Source: Burhinus oedicnemus (taxonomy: Eukaryota > Chordata > Aves > Charadriiformes > Burhinidae). From it: a stretch of DNA of 64,000 nt. How positions within the stretch are numbered: position 1 is the first letter of the stretch; every line of letters begins with the position of its first letter. Below, one piece after another: positions 26,299-38,500 of the stretch. Location: positions 1,476,186 to 1,540,185 of the forward strand of contig VFFE01008410.1 in the NCBI GenBank assembly GCA_008921705.1, read 5' to 3'. Both the position numbers and the translations under genes were made by a program. Under the pieces are notes generated by a model. That model made no database searches. It was not told the DNA's origin and saw nothing but the letters and a program-made list of their open reading frames with translations.

Positions 26299-28092
26299 TC
26301 CACAGGAGTTCTCTTGTAAATTAGCAACAGTTAATGGGGAGTTAAACCATTCTCAAAATTGACTATCAAATTCACTCAGTGGAAAAAAGAAAAAAAAAAG
26401 ACCTTTAGGGAATTGACTGTTAGAGAAATATACCCCAGGGATCACTGAAAATGACACATGAGGAGTGGTGGCCATTGGGGAAAGAACTTATTAAAAGTAT
26501 TTCATAAATAGCAAAGCCCAAATCAGAGTCTTTTCTCATCCTTTCAAAAATAATTGACTCTCTTCATTGCACTGGATCACATTATCTGGTTCGCTAGTGG
26601 CGTTTAGAAGTAAATATAACATCTTCTTTTTGGTTCATAATTTACTGTGGCGCTCCAGGTAGAATCACTGATGTTGGAAGTAGAGGGGAAAGGTGAAGTT
26701 ATACACAACTGTTGGGCAACTCATGTCTTAGAATTTGCTCACTTGAATTACTATGAACTGGATCAGGTACAGAAACAGCTGGAAATGAAGGAGCTACAAA
26801 CTTGTCTGAACCATTGTCCAAAGCTGTAGCTCATGATCTTCATTCTCTAACGTACACAGAAGTTTACCTGTCTTTTAATACCTCATGTTCTCTTGCATAA
26901 TTTGTCAGGGAGGTCAAAACATGATGAAACACTGTTCAGTCAGTGCTGGTAGGCCTATCCAGAACAGAAAAGCACTAGAAACCTCACCTCAAATGCTCTC
27001 TAATCTAGAAATCCAGATACGCCTCCAGTTCAACATATAAAATATACATTGGCTGTCATGGAAGATGAGCACTGATAGTGTTGTGCAACATTTAAGCCTC
27101 ATTTTGCAAATGGCAGAGATCTAGAGAGAGTTTGCATAATCATGTAAACTCCTCAGCCTTGAAGCAAATTGAAAATCTGGCTCCATTTGAAAATTTATCT
27201 ATTGCTGAATTAAAATCCTACCTTAAATTCAGAAACAACCATGGGATTTTTATTATGAACTAATGTTTTTTATTATGCGTGCCAGTTTGAGTCTGAAATA
27301 TCTTTCTCAGCTACTGTCAGCAAAATCAGATTGTGAAGAGAAAACTGTCCGTTTACATTCCAATTATAAGTGAGCTGTGACATAGATTTTCTGCAACACT
27401 GCTGCAACACTCCTTCTGTTTTCTCATACATGTATTTTATAACAGTTTAAGATACTTACTGTATAAAGTAAGCATCTAACATATCTGTAAGGTTTAGTGT
27501 TCGAAAACAACATCTTGAGTCCTGGTTTTAAATTTGTTCAGGAGAGTTTGGTGGGAATCTCTTCCCTAACTTGAGTTTAAAAAAATATTAGATGGAATCA
27601 CACAATGTGTAGGATAGGTTACATCTACAGATTTGGCAGCTTATGCGTCACTGAGAAACTTCTTTTTAAAGTAATGAATCATAGTCATCATAAACTTAAC
27701 ATCTTTTCCACTGTAGACTCTTCTATTGTTCTGTTGAAAAAGGTTAAGTATCAGAGATGTATTATACAAGCCCAAGTCATTGACATGCACAATATAGTTA
27801 TACTTTTATTAATGGAGCTGTTTACAAAGAACAGCATAGCAACATGAACAACCTCAAGAGCACTAAGACAGCAGTCCTGCAATTTTATTTGGGGGAAAAA
27901 AAGGCCATTGATCAAAATTAAGAGGTTTATAATTCTGATAGAACCTTAAAATATTGAAACAATGTGTTGTGAGCTAACTAAAAAAGCAAAAACACAGTTA
28001 CATAGGTCAACCTGATATATTTTGTATTTTTGTTTTAATGGGAAACAAGTATCCACATTTCAGACTGCTGGAATTAGGTAACTTGTTCTCAT

Positions 28093-28131
28093 ACTCTCCC
28101 TCTCTCTCTCCCTTTCCCTTTCCTTTCCTTT
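28093..28131. repeat. Pyrimidine tract left of a CR1
   Basis: A run of C and T (CTCTCCCTCTCTCTCTCC, then CCCTTTCC and CCTTT units) abuts the 3' terminus of the minus-strand CR1. It contains CCCTTTCCCTTT at 28110-28121, which recurs on the other side of that CR1 at 28791-28802. Confidence 0.85.
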
Positions 28132-28769
28132 CACAGAAGCACAGAATGGTTGCCACTGGAAGGGGCATTTGGAGGTCACCTTCTCCAACCCCCTGGCATC
28201 AGCAGGGGTCACCTAGAGCAGGTTGCCAAGGACCATGTCTAGGTCACTTTTGAATATCTCCAAGGACGGAGACTCCCAAACCTCTCTGGGCAACCTGTGC
28301 GAGTGCTCAGTCACCATCACAGCAAAAAAATGTTCCTTGATGTTCAGAGGGAACCTCCTGTGTTTCAGTTTGTGCCCTTTGCCTCTGGTCTTGCCACTGG
28401 GTACCACTGAAAAGGTCCTGGCCCCATCTTCCTTGCACCCTCCCTTCAGGTGTTTATATACATGGATAAGATCTCTCTGAACCTTTTCTTCTCTAGGCTG
28501 AACAGTCCCAGATCTCTCAGCCTTTCCTCATAGGAAAGATGCTTTTGTCCCTTAATCATCTTTGTGGTCCTTTGCTGGACTCTCACCAGTATCTCCATAT
28601 CTTTCTTGTACTGGGGAGCCCAGGACTGGACACAGTGCTCCAGGTGTGGCCTCACCAGTGCTGAGTAAAGGGGAAGGATCACCTCCCTTGACTTGCTGGC
28701 AATACTCCTCTTAACGCAGCCCAGGATACCATTAGCCTTCGCTGCAAAAGCACATTGCTGGCTCATGTA
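28132..28769 (-). mobile_element. CR1 LINE, 5'-truncated, minus strand
   Basis: The element reads right to left. Its 3' end is marked by CACAGAAG CACAGAAT, the reverse-complemented octamer tail. It begins on the right within the reverse-transcriptase region and is about 640 bases long. Two minus-strand frames cover most of the ORF2 C-terminus: 28446-28766 (starting [17 protein letters not shown] and containing [20 protein letters not shown]) and 28213-28407 (containing [19 protein letters not shown]). Both match the corresponding part of the large plus-strand CR1 in this window. The two frames differ, so at least one frameshift lies near 28410-28445. An 80-base 3' UTR follows the ORF2 stop. 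This is a dead, 5'-truncated copy. Confidence 0.95.
28213..28766 (-). pseudogene. CR1 ORF2 C-terminal remnant
   Basis: This is the C-terminal part of the CR1 ORF2 polyprotein, downstream of the catalytic FADD box, so it has no polymerase active site. The first part (28766 down to 28446, 106 codons) is open without interruption. The reading then moves to another frame and ends at about 28213. Motifs shared with the 30985-34643 element include [30 protein letters not shown] and HRLPREV. The upstream part was never inserted or was lost by 5' truncation. It cannot encode a working enzyme. Confidence 0.9.
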
Positions 28770-28830
28770 AATGCTGGCTTATTCCTTTTTCCCTTTCCCT
28801 TTTCTTTTTCCTTTTTTTCTCTCTCTAGAC
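28770..28830. repeat. Pyrimidine tract right of a CR1
   Basis: A C/T-rich stretch (TTCCTTTTTCCCTTTCCC, then TTTTCTTTTTCC and a T run) ending in CTCTCTCTAG. Together with the tract at 28093-28131 it suggests the CR1 inserted into, or duplicated, a polypyrimidine tract. Confidence 0.8.
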
Positions 28831-30984
28831 AATGAACCAAAAAAACCCCCAGCTTTTACAGAGCTTTCAATTTCTTCTCTAAAAAGACATTGACCTGATA
28901 CTTAATTATTATCCGAGTAGATTTTTTTAGCTCTAAGGATACTCATAAATTTCAAATAGTGTATTAGCACTCTTCCAACACGCAAGTGCTTCTGACATGT
29001 CTCTTACTAGCTAATAATACTCTTTGAATAAAAACTGTGTTCTAGACTGTGACTGGTGACTAGATAAATCAAGTGGTCTTAGCTCAGGTACCTGATGGAT
29101 CTCATGAATCTTTCTCTTACAGGTCACCTGTTTCAATCTCAGACAGTGTCGTTAACTTCATGAATGCAAGTCACAAGTATCAGTTGACTATCTAATGGCC
29201 TATGGAAAATAATTGAGCTTATTTCAGCCTAGTTTTGAGTGCTTACATCTCAGAAATGCGGGCACTGGAGAAAATTGCAGTTGTATTGTCTTCACCCTTG
29301 ACAGCTGGAGAACAATTAATTCTAGCTTCAATTAACTTACAAAAATCAGGAGCAAATCTTATAGCATTGCAAATTCTTACTAAGGCCTTTGTCCAAATTC
29401 TTGGAAAGTGTCCTTTTTCCTTGTTTTAATGATTTGTTGGAAGATAAATGATTTAACTTCTGTGTACATCTAAGGTGGCATGCTGTATTTATAGAAATGC
29501 CAGTGCAGTGAAATAACCCAAACACTGACTGCACTGACAATTCCTATGTAATTACTTCAGAGCTGTCACTTTTCTATGTGTTCTCAGTGCATTAGCGCAT
29601 AACAAATATGAAACACCCCAGTAATCAATATTCCTTGTCGAGCACAACTATATTACCACGGACTTATTACCATGTTATTCCTTCTGATCCTTCTTTTCTA
29701 TTTATTTAATTAATCTAAGTGCATTGCATTACCATTCCTAACATATAACACTACAGTTTAGGTTGGATCATTAGCAAGTTGTGGGCAGGGTGACTCCATT
29801 ATTTTGCAAACTGTTTTTAAAAGGCTCGGTATCAAGCTGTATCATTTACAGCACACTGTGGGAACAGAATGCTTATTGAGATTCTTCTTGTTAATGCAAC
29901 ATGCACACAAGCTGCGCTGGATTGCTTTATTTTTGTGTGGTTAATGTATATAAGAGGAGAAGAACAATGGCTGGATTTACTGAGGTGCTGCACTGAGTCA
30001 TTGAAAGTAAAATTTTGTGATGAGCACTTTCATCAAAGTAAGGCAGTGTCTTATCAGCCTGTCTAAATTTATCTCTGTGATAGCTGGCTGTTCTGTACAG
30101 TGCATTTTCCCTGTCTATGAATCTGGAGAATGTGATCTTGTTTCATCAAGCTTTCAAATCTATGCCATTCAGGAATAGATGTAGATTACTTATCTACCTC
30201 AGGTCTGTCATCTATGTCATCCCCTCAAAATTGTCTCTCTTTTAGCTACTGCTTGGTCTTTATTTCTGTCAGGCCACTGTGTCTACAGTGTTTGATAGCT
30301 TAGATCCCCAGTTCACTTCACATCCTGCTTCCCTCATCATTCATGCTTGCTACCTCTATTAATCTGTTCCCAAGACCTTTTTGGAGTGAACTGAGTTCTC
30401 TATGGTGAAATCTGCTCCCAGAGCTCAGTGGGGGTAAATCTACATAAAATCTAACTCCATCTATCCTATCTAGTCCTCTGACACTATCCCAACAGTTATT
30501 GCACCATTAAATATCCTTATATACCCTTTCTACCATGCCCGTAATTGTGCAGCATGTAGCCTTGGTGTCGCACTGTGAAGCACCACTCTGGCAGGCTGCA
30601 GCATGACTTTGAAGTTACTTCAGCTACTTTCTTCTTCAAAGGCCACATAAAATAATGATGGTATCTCAGGGTTACAGGATTTCTGCATAGGGTGAAGGCA
30701 AGCCCAAGACCAGGTACACCACTGAATAAATACAGACAGACAGCTCCAGAGAGGACTGTCTGTGAAAGTGTGGATGTGGACCACTCTGAGCAACAGAGGC
30801 TGGGACACAGCCTTTGAGTTGGAGCTCTTTACCTGCATAGCTTAACCTTCACTCTGGAAAGCCAAACAGTGGTAGTCCTTTCACAGATTTGGGTCCAGGC
30901 TTCCTATGACAGCCATGCCAATGTAGGGTTCCAAGCTTTGGATCTAAATCTCACCCATGGGGTTGCAGTAAGAATGCAGAGGAT
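28831..30984. other. Unique DNA, no gene recognised
   Basis: No repeats were recognised. The part at 29850-30060 is complex, repeat-free and AT-rich (TTGTTAATGCAACATGCACA, TTTGTGTGGTTAATG) and could be conserved regulatory DNA, but this is a guess. Open frames are short. Confidence 0.5.
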
Positions 30985-30992
30985 GTAAGAAG

Positions 30993-31586
30993 ATGGAGAG
31001 GATGATCCATCCAGTGAGTTGCCCAGGGCTAGTCACTCACCCCCACACCTTAGGACTTTCTCAACTAAGAAAAAAAAGAAAGGTAATTGTAGTAGGTGAC
31101 TCCTTTCTGAGGGGAACAGAGGGCCCCATTTGTAGACCAGAGCCATCCCACAGGGAAGTCAGCTGCCTCCCTGGGGCCAGGATTAAGGATATACAGAGAA
31201 AACTCCCTACCCTGGTTTGGCCCTCAGATTACTACCCACTACTGATATTTCAAGTAGGTGGTGATGAGGTAGCTACCAGAAGTCTAAGGGCAATGAAGAA
31301 TGACTTTAGGGCCCTGGGACAGCTGGTTAAGGGATCAGGAGCACAAATAGTGTTCTCCTCTATCCCACCAGTTGCAGGGATTGATAAGGGGATAAGCAGG
31401 AGGAGCCAGCAAATTAACTCCAGGCTCTGAGACTGGTGCAACCGGCAGAACTTTTGTTTCTTTGATCATGGGTTGATCTACAGGTCACTAGGTATGCTGG
31501 CAACAGGTGGGGAAAGCCTAACCCAAAGGGGAAGAAAGATTCTGGGACAAGAATTAACAGGGCTCATTCATAGGGCTTTAAACTAG
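30993..31586 (+). pseudogene. CR1 ORF1 remnant, SGNH-esterase-like
   Basis: The C-terminal half of CR1 ORF1 is recognisable. CR1 ORF1 carries an esterase-like domain of the SGNH hydrolase fold, whose role in retrotransposition is not settled. The nucleophile block (VVGDSFLRGTE) is intact, with its GDS at 31095-31103. A second conserved block (YYPLLIFQVGGDEV) and FSSIPPV follow. The frame stops at a TGA (31428-31430) in a context (CTC TGA GAC TGG) that suggests CGA changed to TGA at a methylated CpG. The same frame continues past it (DWCNRQNFCFFDHG) to a TAG at 31584-31586. Where I expect an Asp-x-x-His catalytic block, the copy reads ATGGESLT, so the catalytic Asp and His seem to be lost. The start is arbitrary because the 5' part is missing. 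Confidence 0.88.
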
Positions 31587-31588
31587 GT

Positions 31589-34500
31589 TTGAAGGGGGAC
31601 AGGAATGAAACCAGGATTACTGAAGCAGAGCCTGGGAGCAGCATGCCAGTCCTTCTGGGTAAAGGTGTTAGCAAGGTCTTGCAGTCTGTCTCAGTGATGG
31701 TGGAGGATGGTGATCCGTGTGGTAGTAAAGACACGAGGGGTAGTGATGGGATGGTAACTACAGAAGTGTCTGGGCACGATCAGGTGGGAATTAGGGCTTG
31801 TCGCCCCAGAAAAGTGGCAGGACAATTAGCTCAGCTGAAGTGCATCTACACTAATGCACGCAACATGAGGAACAAACAGGAGGAGCTGGAGGCCGTTGTA
31901 CAGCAAGGAAATTATGATAAGTTGCCATCACAGAAACATGGTGGGAAGACTCGCACAACTGGAGTGCTGTGATCGATGGCTACCAACTTTTCAGAAGGGA
32001 TAGGCAAGGAACGAGAGGTGGTGGGGTGGCCCTCTATGTTAGGGGCAGTTTTGAATGCCTAGAACTTAATGCGAATGACAGCGTCGAGTGTTTATGGATA
32101 AGAATCAAGGGGAAGGCCAATAAGGCAGACATCGTGGTAGGAATTTGTTATAGACCCCCCAATCAGGATGTAGAGGCTGATGAAATATTCTATAAGCAGC
32201 TGGCAGAGGTCTTGCAATCGCTTGCCCTTGTTCTCGTGGGGGACTTCAACTTCCCAGATGTCTGCTGGAAATACAACACAGCAGAGAGGGAACAGTCCCA
32301 GACGTTCCTGGAGTGCATGGAAGACAAACTCATAACACAGTTGGTGAGGGAGCCAACGAGGGAAAGTGCCCTACTGGACTTACTCTTTGTTAACAGAGAA
32401 GGTCTTGTGAGGGACGTAAAGGTTGGAGGTCATCTTGGGCAGGGTGATCACAAAATGGTAAAGTTTTCAATTCTTGGAGAAGCAAGGCGGGGGGCCAGCA
32501 GAACTTCTACCTTGGTCTTCTGAAGGGCAGACTTTAGCCTGCTTAGGAGCATGGTTGAGAGTGTCCCTTGGGAGACAGTCCTGAAAGGCAAAGGTGCCCA
32601 GGAAGGTTGGTCATACTTCAAGCAGGAACCCTTAAAAGCACAGGAGAAGGCCATCCCCATGTCCCAGAAAACAAGCCAATGGGGAAGAAGACCAGCCTGG
32701 CTAAATACAGAGCTTTGGCTGGACATATTCTTTGGCAAAGGGGGTTGGCAACTTATAAGGAATACCAAGATGTAGTGAAGCTACACAGGGGGAAAATTAG
32801 AAGGGCCAAAGCCCAAGCAGAAGTCAGCTTGGCCACTGCGGCTAAAGATAACAAGAAGAGGCTCTTTCAGTATATCAATAGAAAAAGGAAGACTAGGGAA
32901 AATGTAGGCTCACTGGTGAATGAGATGGGTGCCTTAGTGGTGGAAGACACAGAGAAGGCAGAGTTACTGAATGCCTTCTTTTCTTCGGTCTTCACTGCTA
33001 AAGCTGTCCCTCATGAATCCCAGACCCTGAAGGCACGGAGGAAGGTCTGGAGAGACAAAGATTTTCCGTCAGTTGAGGAGGATTGGGTTAGAGACCACTT
33101 GGCCAAGCTGGACACCCATAAGTCCATGGGCCCTGATGGGATGCATCCACGAGTGCTGAGAAAGCTGGCAGATGTTATTGCTAGACCACTCTCCATCATC
33201 TTTGGAAGATCATGGGGAACAGGAGAGGTGCCTGAGGACTGGAAGAAGGCCGACATCTTTCAAGAAGGGCAAGAAGGAGGACCCAGGGAACTACAGGCCG
33301 GTTAGTCTCACCTCTGTCCCTGGGAAGGTAATGGAGTGACTCGTTCTGGATGTCATCTTCAAACATGTTGAAGAACAGGAAGTTATTGGAAGTGGTCAAC
33401 ACGGATTTACCAAGGGTAAATCATGATTGACCAATCTGATAGCCTTCTATGATGTTATAACTGGTTGGCTGGATGAGGGGAGAGCAGGAGATGTCATCTG
33501 CCTTGACTTCAGCAAGGTTTTTGACACTGCCTCCCGTAACATCCTCATTAGGAAGCTGAGGAAGCATGGGCTAGATGAAGAGACAGCGAGGTGGATCGAG
33601 AGCTGGCTGTGTGACAGAACTCAGAGGGTTGTGATTAATGCAGCAGTGTCAAGTTGGAGGTCTGTAACCTGTGGTGTCCCCCAGGGGTCAATACTCGGTC
33701 CAATCTTGTTCAATATATTCATCAATGACCTGGATGAGGGAACACAATGTACCCTTAGCAAGTTCGCTGATGATACCAAACTGGGAGGGGTGGCTGACAC
33801 TCCAGAGGGCCGCGCTGCCATCCAGCGTGACCTGGACAGGCTGGAGTGCTGGGCAGAGAAGAACCTAATGAGGTTCAACAAGAGCAAGTGTAGGGTCCTG
33901 CACCTGGGGAGGAAGAATGCTAGGCACCAATATAGGTGGGGTGGACCTGCTGGAAAGCAGTTCTGAGGAGAAGGATCGGGGGGTCCTGGTAGATGGTAAA
34001 TTATTCATGAGCCAGCAATGTGCCCTTGTCACCAGGAAGGCCAATGGAATCCTGGGCTGCATAGGGAAGAGCGTGGCCAGTAGGTCGAGGGAGGTCATTC
34101 TCCCCCTCTACTCGGCACTGGTGAGGCCACAACTGGAATACTGTGTCCGGTCTGGGGTCCCCAGTTCAAGCGGGACAGGGAACTTCTGGAGAGAGTCCAG
34201 CGTAGGGCAACAAAGATGACTGGGGGATTGGAGCACCTCCCTTATGAGGAAAGGCTGAGAGAGCTGGGACTCTTTAGCCTGGAGAAGAGAAGGCTGAGGG
34301 GAGACCTTATTCTTGCTTAGAAGTATCTCAAGGGTGGGTTGAAGGAGGAGGGAGCCAGACTTTTTTCAGTGGTCCCCAGTGACAGGACGAGGGACAACGG
34401 GCACAAGCTGGAACATAGGAAGTTCCATTCAAACATAAGAAAAAACTTGTTTACGGTGAGGGTGACAGAGCACTGGCACAGGCTGCCCAGGGAGGTTGTG

Positions 34501-34599
34501 GAGTCCCCTTCTCTGGAGATTTTCAAGACCCGCCTGGATGCAGTCCTGAGTAATGTGCTCCAGGCATTCCTGCGTCAGCAGGGGAGTAGGATTAGATGA
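31589..34599 (+). pseudogene. CR1 ORF2 remnant: endonuclease and RT
   Basis: This encoded the CR1 replication enzyme: an apurinic-type endonuclease that nicks the target, then a reverse transcriptase. Endonuclease signatures are NARNMRNKQEELEA, ITETWW (Glu codon 31933-31935), YRPP, VGDFNFPDVCW and GDH (32443-32451). Reverse-transcriptase signatures are [62 protein letters not shown] and the catalytic box [10 protein letters not shown], which is intact. About nine lesions break it: frameshifts near 31920, 32725, 33255, 33935 and 34152, TGA stops at 32521, 33337 and 33424, and TAG at 34318. The last frame ends with the stop at 34597-34599. The open frame begins near 31589, just after the ORF1 stop, but the true start codon is not clear. 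Confidence 0.92.
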
Positions 34600-35446
34600 T
34601 ATCTAGAGGTCCCCTCCAACTCTGAAAATTCCGTGATTCCATAAATCAAGAAAGAAGCTGCAGATGCTCCAACATGGGCAGGAAGTACCTCCTGTAACAG
34701 CCAACTGAATCCCAAGTCACTTGTTGCTTACTGACTCCCAGGAGATCTTATTATTTTTTGTTATTACTATGTGAAAAGAACATCTTTTTGAATTTCAGCT
34801 TGAATTGCTTTTATATCAAGGGTGTAGGAGGGTACCGAACTAAAAATATACAAACATAAGAAACCTGAATGAACATCTTTTCTGGTTCAATTATCTGAAA
34901 CAGCAGCCATATTCACCCAAAACTTTTCTCCAGAATGGGGGAGTTTCCAACAGACAGGCATCTCCATAGAAAATATAAGTGGGATACAAAGTCTGAAGGT
35001 CTGTGAGGGATAGAATTTAATGTTGCTGAGAGATTTAGAATCATACCATAACCATCCTTTGACTTCACATAATAATTTGTGAGCTATTTTTTTCCTGTGC
35101 TTGCAGATCTGTTATCACTGCTTCCATCAAATTCTAAGTTACTGTCACAGAGATGCTAAGAAAACTATGTAGACAACAAATACGGCCCATGGACTACCGA
35201 GCAGAATAGCTGAAATTCAGTAAACTAATGCTCTGCTTTACTGTATGAAGCAAGCAAAACAAACACTGCAGCACCCAAGGCTTTCAATAATCCACACCCG
35301 CAGTCAAAGGTATTTTGCTTGGAAACACAAGGCAAGAAGCATACAAAACACAGCAATTCAGCTAACAGATTCTGGCTGTCATCTTCCTCATCTTCCTTTG
35401 AGACACATATTTTTGGCCTCTGCACCTTGGTCACATGTCTCTGTTG

Positions 35447-35448
35447 CC

Positions 35449-35484
<36 letters not shown>

Positions 35485-35517
35485 TATTTCTTTCTTTTTT
35501 TTTTTTTTTTTTTTTTT
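35447..35517. repeat. TTTC microsatellite plus poly-T
   Basis: About 11 TTTC units with one A interruption (TTTATTTC) lead into a pure run of 23 T (35495-35517). Confidence 0.92.
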
Positions 35518-38500
35518 ATTAGCCAGTTGATAAGTCTCTGTTTAAAGGTTCTCAATCTGCAGGACAGGTTACAGCTGTGTGTAGAGAGAAAGAAGGCAGA
35601 GAGCTGTATGTTCAGGGCAAAGTGGAAAAAGAAGCAGAAACAGCTCCAGCACCTCTGTCCAAGGAACGTGTTGGGCCACCACTGACCTATGGGGCATCAC
35701 ACTGTGAGAAGGGCCATACCAGGCAGAAAGGTCTAGGGAATGCATTCCTGTGATTATCAAAGTAGAAATGGATTAGAAGGAGGATTGCAAGTATTTTGAA
35801 GATCTGGAGGACCTGAATTGGGGAAAGTGGAAGGGACCCACTCAGATGCAGTAGCAACACCACGGGCTCACAAAGTGCCATCAGAGAAGTAACAATTGAA
35901 CACTGAACTCTGGAGAAATTAGCTTCCACAGATGGTGGTGAACTCTGGCACCAGCACAAGCAATTATCACGCAGAAGAAAACTCAGCAGCTGGTGAAGAG
36001 AGGAGCATGGTGCAGGTACTGGGTGACTGGCTGCAGGTGCTAATTGGTGTATAGGGTGGATAACATGGCTCCAAAGCCAGTGTTCAATGCATGCTGCTAC
36101 CGCAGAGGGCTGTGTTTTAATTCTACTCTCAGCTCCTAATTAGTTTTCAGTTGCTGCCCTAGGTAGATTAATGCTGATGTTATTCTTCTGCATATAATTT
36201 GCTGTTCACTTTAAAGGGTGTAAACCTAAAATGGAGATTTTTCTGAAGAGCTTAAGATATTTCTTATATTATATTAAAATGTTTCTCCCATTTTCCCTCT
36301 ACAGAAATTACTAAATATTTAAAAATTAATTATTGCCAGTGCATTAATGATGTAGATATTTCTATAGAGAAACAATTTGTAAAATATTTACATATAAATA
36401 TGGGCAGAATAAGGAAAATATTTAATGATTACAGAATCAGGAAAACATTTTAGTTTGGATATTTGAACTTTCCACAGAAAATACTGAAATATGTTGTACA
36501 TATTACAATACTTGCATTATACTTGGAGCCTATTTCTTCTGGTTTTATGTTCTGTGTTTCTTGAAAAGGTTATGAGCATCAAATTTTAGCCTTGAAACTG
36601 ATTTTTTAACTTTCTGAAATTTTCTATACACAAAACCATGAACTGAAATGTTTTTATAGAGGTAATTGATAATTTCTATTTCTTTTATCCTAGTGCAAGG
36701 ATACTCTTTGTACATCTAAAGTCTTATTTCACTTTAACTTATTCAGATAAAAAATTGCAAACTCAATTAAACAAACTGGAAAACAACACACATTTTCCTG
36801 AAAAATGTTGTCTGCCTCTACAGACAGGTCATTTTGTTTCTCAAGCACAAGGGATGGTGAAATAAGTAGGGAAGAAGTAGATTATGACAACAGAACCGAG
36901 GTATTTATTCTGAAAAAGGCAAATCCACTCCACTTTCAAATGTTTCTGTTGTGAATTGCACAAAAGCTTCACAGGAGACAGCAAAAGATGACATATGGTC
37001 TCATTTTATGGGAAACTGATGATCTCTGCACACATGTCAAGATACATCTTCAAACTCGATTTCAACCATATTGCTGGGTTTTGCTTTACTACTAGTTTTT
37101 ATGCTGTACTTTAAATGAAAATGTACAAAAGGGTCAGCACTAAGGGTACAGGATAATTTATTTAAGTGCTATATACTTAAATAGAAGCACTCTAGCTGCA
37201 AGTTTGTTTTTGTGAAAGAGCAAGCTGAATGCAACCAGGATCCGAACCAGAATGGAAAGCAGTGGGTGCAAGGGGTACGTATTTGTGCCCTGGACGCATG
37301 GGATCCCAGGTGAGTGAGAACAAGGCTGTCAGACCTAAGGCCAATTCACTGCCATGGCTGGTGGGAAGAGCTGGAAGATTCATCGAGCAGGATGGGGAAG
37401 TGATAAAAGGGATCACAGAAGCTATTTGCCTTATTGAGTAACTTCATTAGCATGAGCTTGTGCTAAGAGGCTGCTAAGATAGGGAAAACATCTTTTCCGG
37501 ACTCCAAATAGATCACTGGCGTACTTAACAAGGAACAGCTATGTAAAAATAAAAGCTACCCATCGCCCCTAGGAAATTGGTGAGTTTACACTAACCCTGA
37601 GCATCTGAGTCTAGGAAAGAGCTTTCTCAGAAAATGTCTGCAAAAACGCCCCACTGTTCTGTTAAGATGTTTGCGCTGATTCAAAATGTGCTCCAGCCTG
37701 GGAGGGCTGCAACTGGAGCTCCGAGTACTCACGCTGTCACCCGGGTGCTGCTCTGGACTGCCAAGGCTGGTGTGTCCCACCTGCAGGATCCGGGAAGGCA
37801 TTCAAACAGCCCTAACACAGGCCGAGAGTGAGGCGCCAAGTCTGTAACACAGGAAATTAGCCTGGATTTCTTAAGACAAAGACAGCACCAAGGCTCTTGT
37901 AACTCTAGTGGGTTCAAGCATTGAGGTCTTCCCCAGTGGTCTGTGGCCAGCAGAGAGCTCTTGGTCAGAGCCTGTCACAGCCAGAGCCTAGGCCAGCGCT
38001 CTTCACTGTGCGGTGGGAAGAGGCGCCTCTCGTCCCATGAAGACTTCACCAACACAAACCCATGTTTGGCACCTGAAAATGCTATATCCTTACTTTTCCA
38101 TGAACTTTGGCTGACATTCAAGCCTTAAGCTATGCAAATTGAGGAGCTCTTAATTATAGTGAGAACATTTTGCGGTGTTACTATGTCATCATACAAAACA
38201 CCAGGTACCTGCTGCCTTGGTAAAGCCTGAAAACAGTTTCTTATTCTTCTTTCTACTGATTATGGAAATGTTTGTTGTCATTATATTAAAAAGTGTTTTT
38301 TTCAACCCCTTTCTTAATAAATTCCTTAATCCTCACCAATATTACTTCTGAACAAAATATGCGTTTGATATATTCAGGAACTTAATGCTGAAGGAGTCAG
38401 GAGTGATTTCAGGTGCCTATGATTCTGGGTCAGATAGCCTGAACCCACTTGAAAAATAGCTTGCAATTTTCAGAAGGGGCTGACAATCAGCCTCCTTTAA

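Larger units (their letters stand above)
16173..28092. other. Unique DNA, no gene recognised
   Basis: No interspersed repeat was seen across about 12 kb. Simple repeats are a TTG run at 19177-19192, a T run at 24376-24397, a run of ten C at 25675-25684 and a GTTT run at 26281-26298. A 121-codon minus-strand frame (20780-21145) and others have no recognisable protein. Two parts (19920-20220 and 20800-21010) look like possible conserved regulatory DNA and are listed separately. Confidence 0.5.
30985..34643 (+). mobile_element. Long CR1 LINE with both ORF remnants
   Basis: A plus-strand CR1 of about 3.65 kb. In order it holds the C-terminal part of ORF1 (SGNH-esterase-like), a short spacer, ORF2 with endonuclease then reverse transcriptase, a short 3' UTR (GATATCTAGAGGTCCCCTCC) and a degraded octamer tail (ATTCCGTG ATTCCATA). 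The 5' boundary is approximate: recognisable homology starts around 30985-31060, so the 5' part of ORF1 and the promoter region are missing. Full-length CR1 elements are about 4.5 kb. Both ORFs carry frameshifts and stops, so the copy is immobile. No target-site duplication was found. Confidence 0.95.

Noticed and set aside
31969..32523. Intact endonuclease gene
   Set aside because: The 184-codon frame is only a fragment of CR1 ORF2. The N-terminal strand of the domain is in another frame and the frame ends at a premature TGA.
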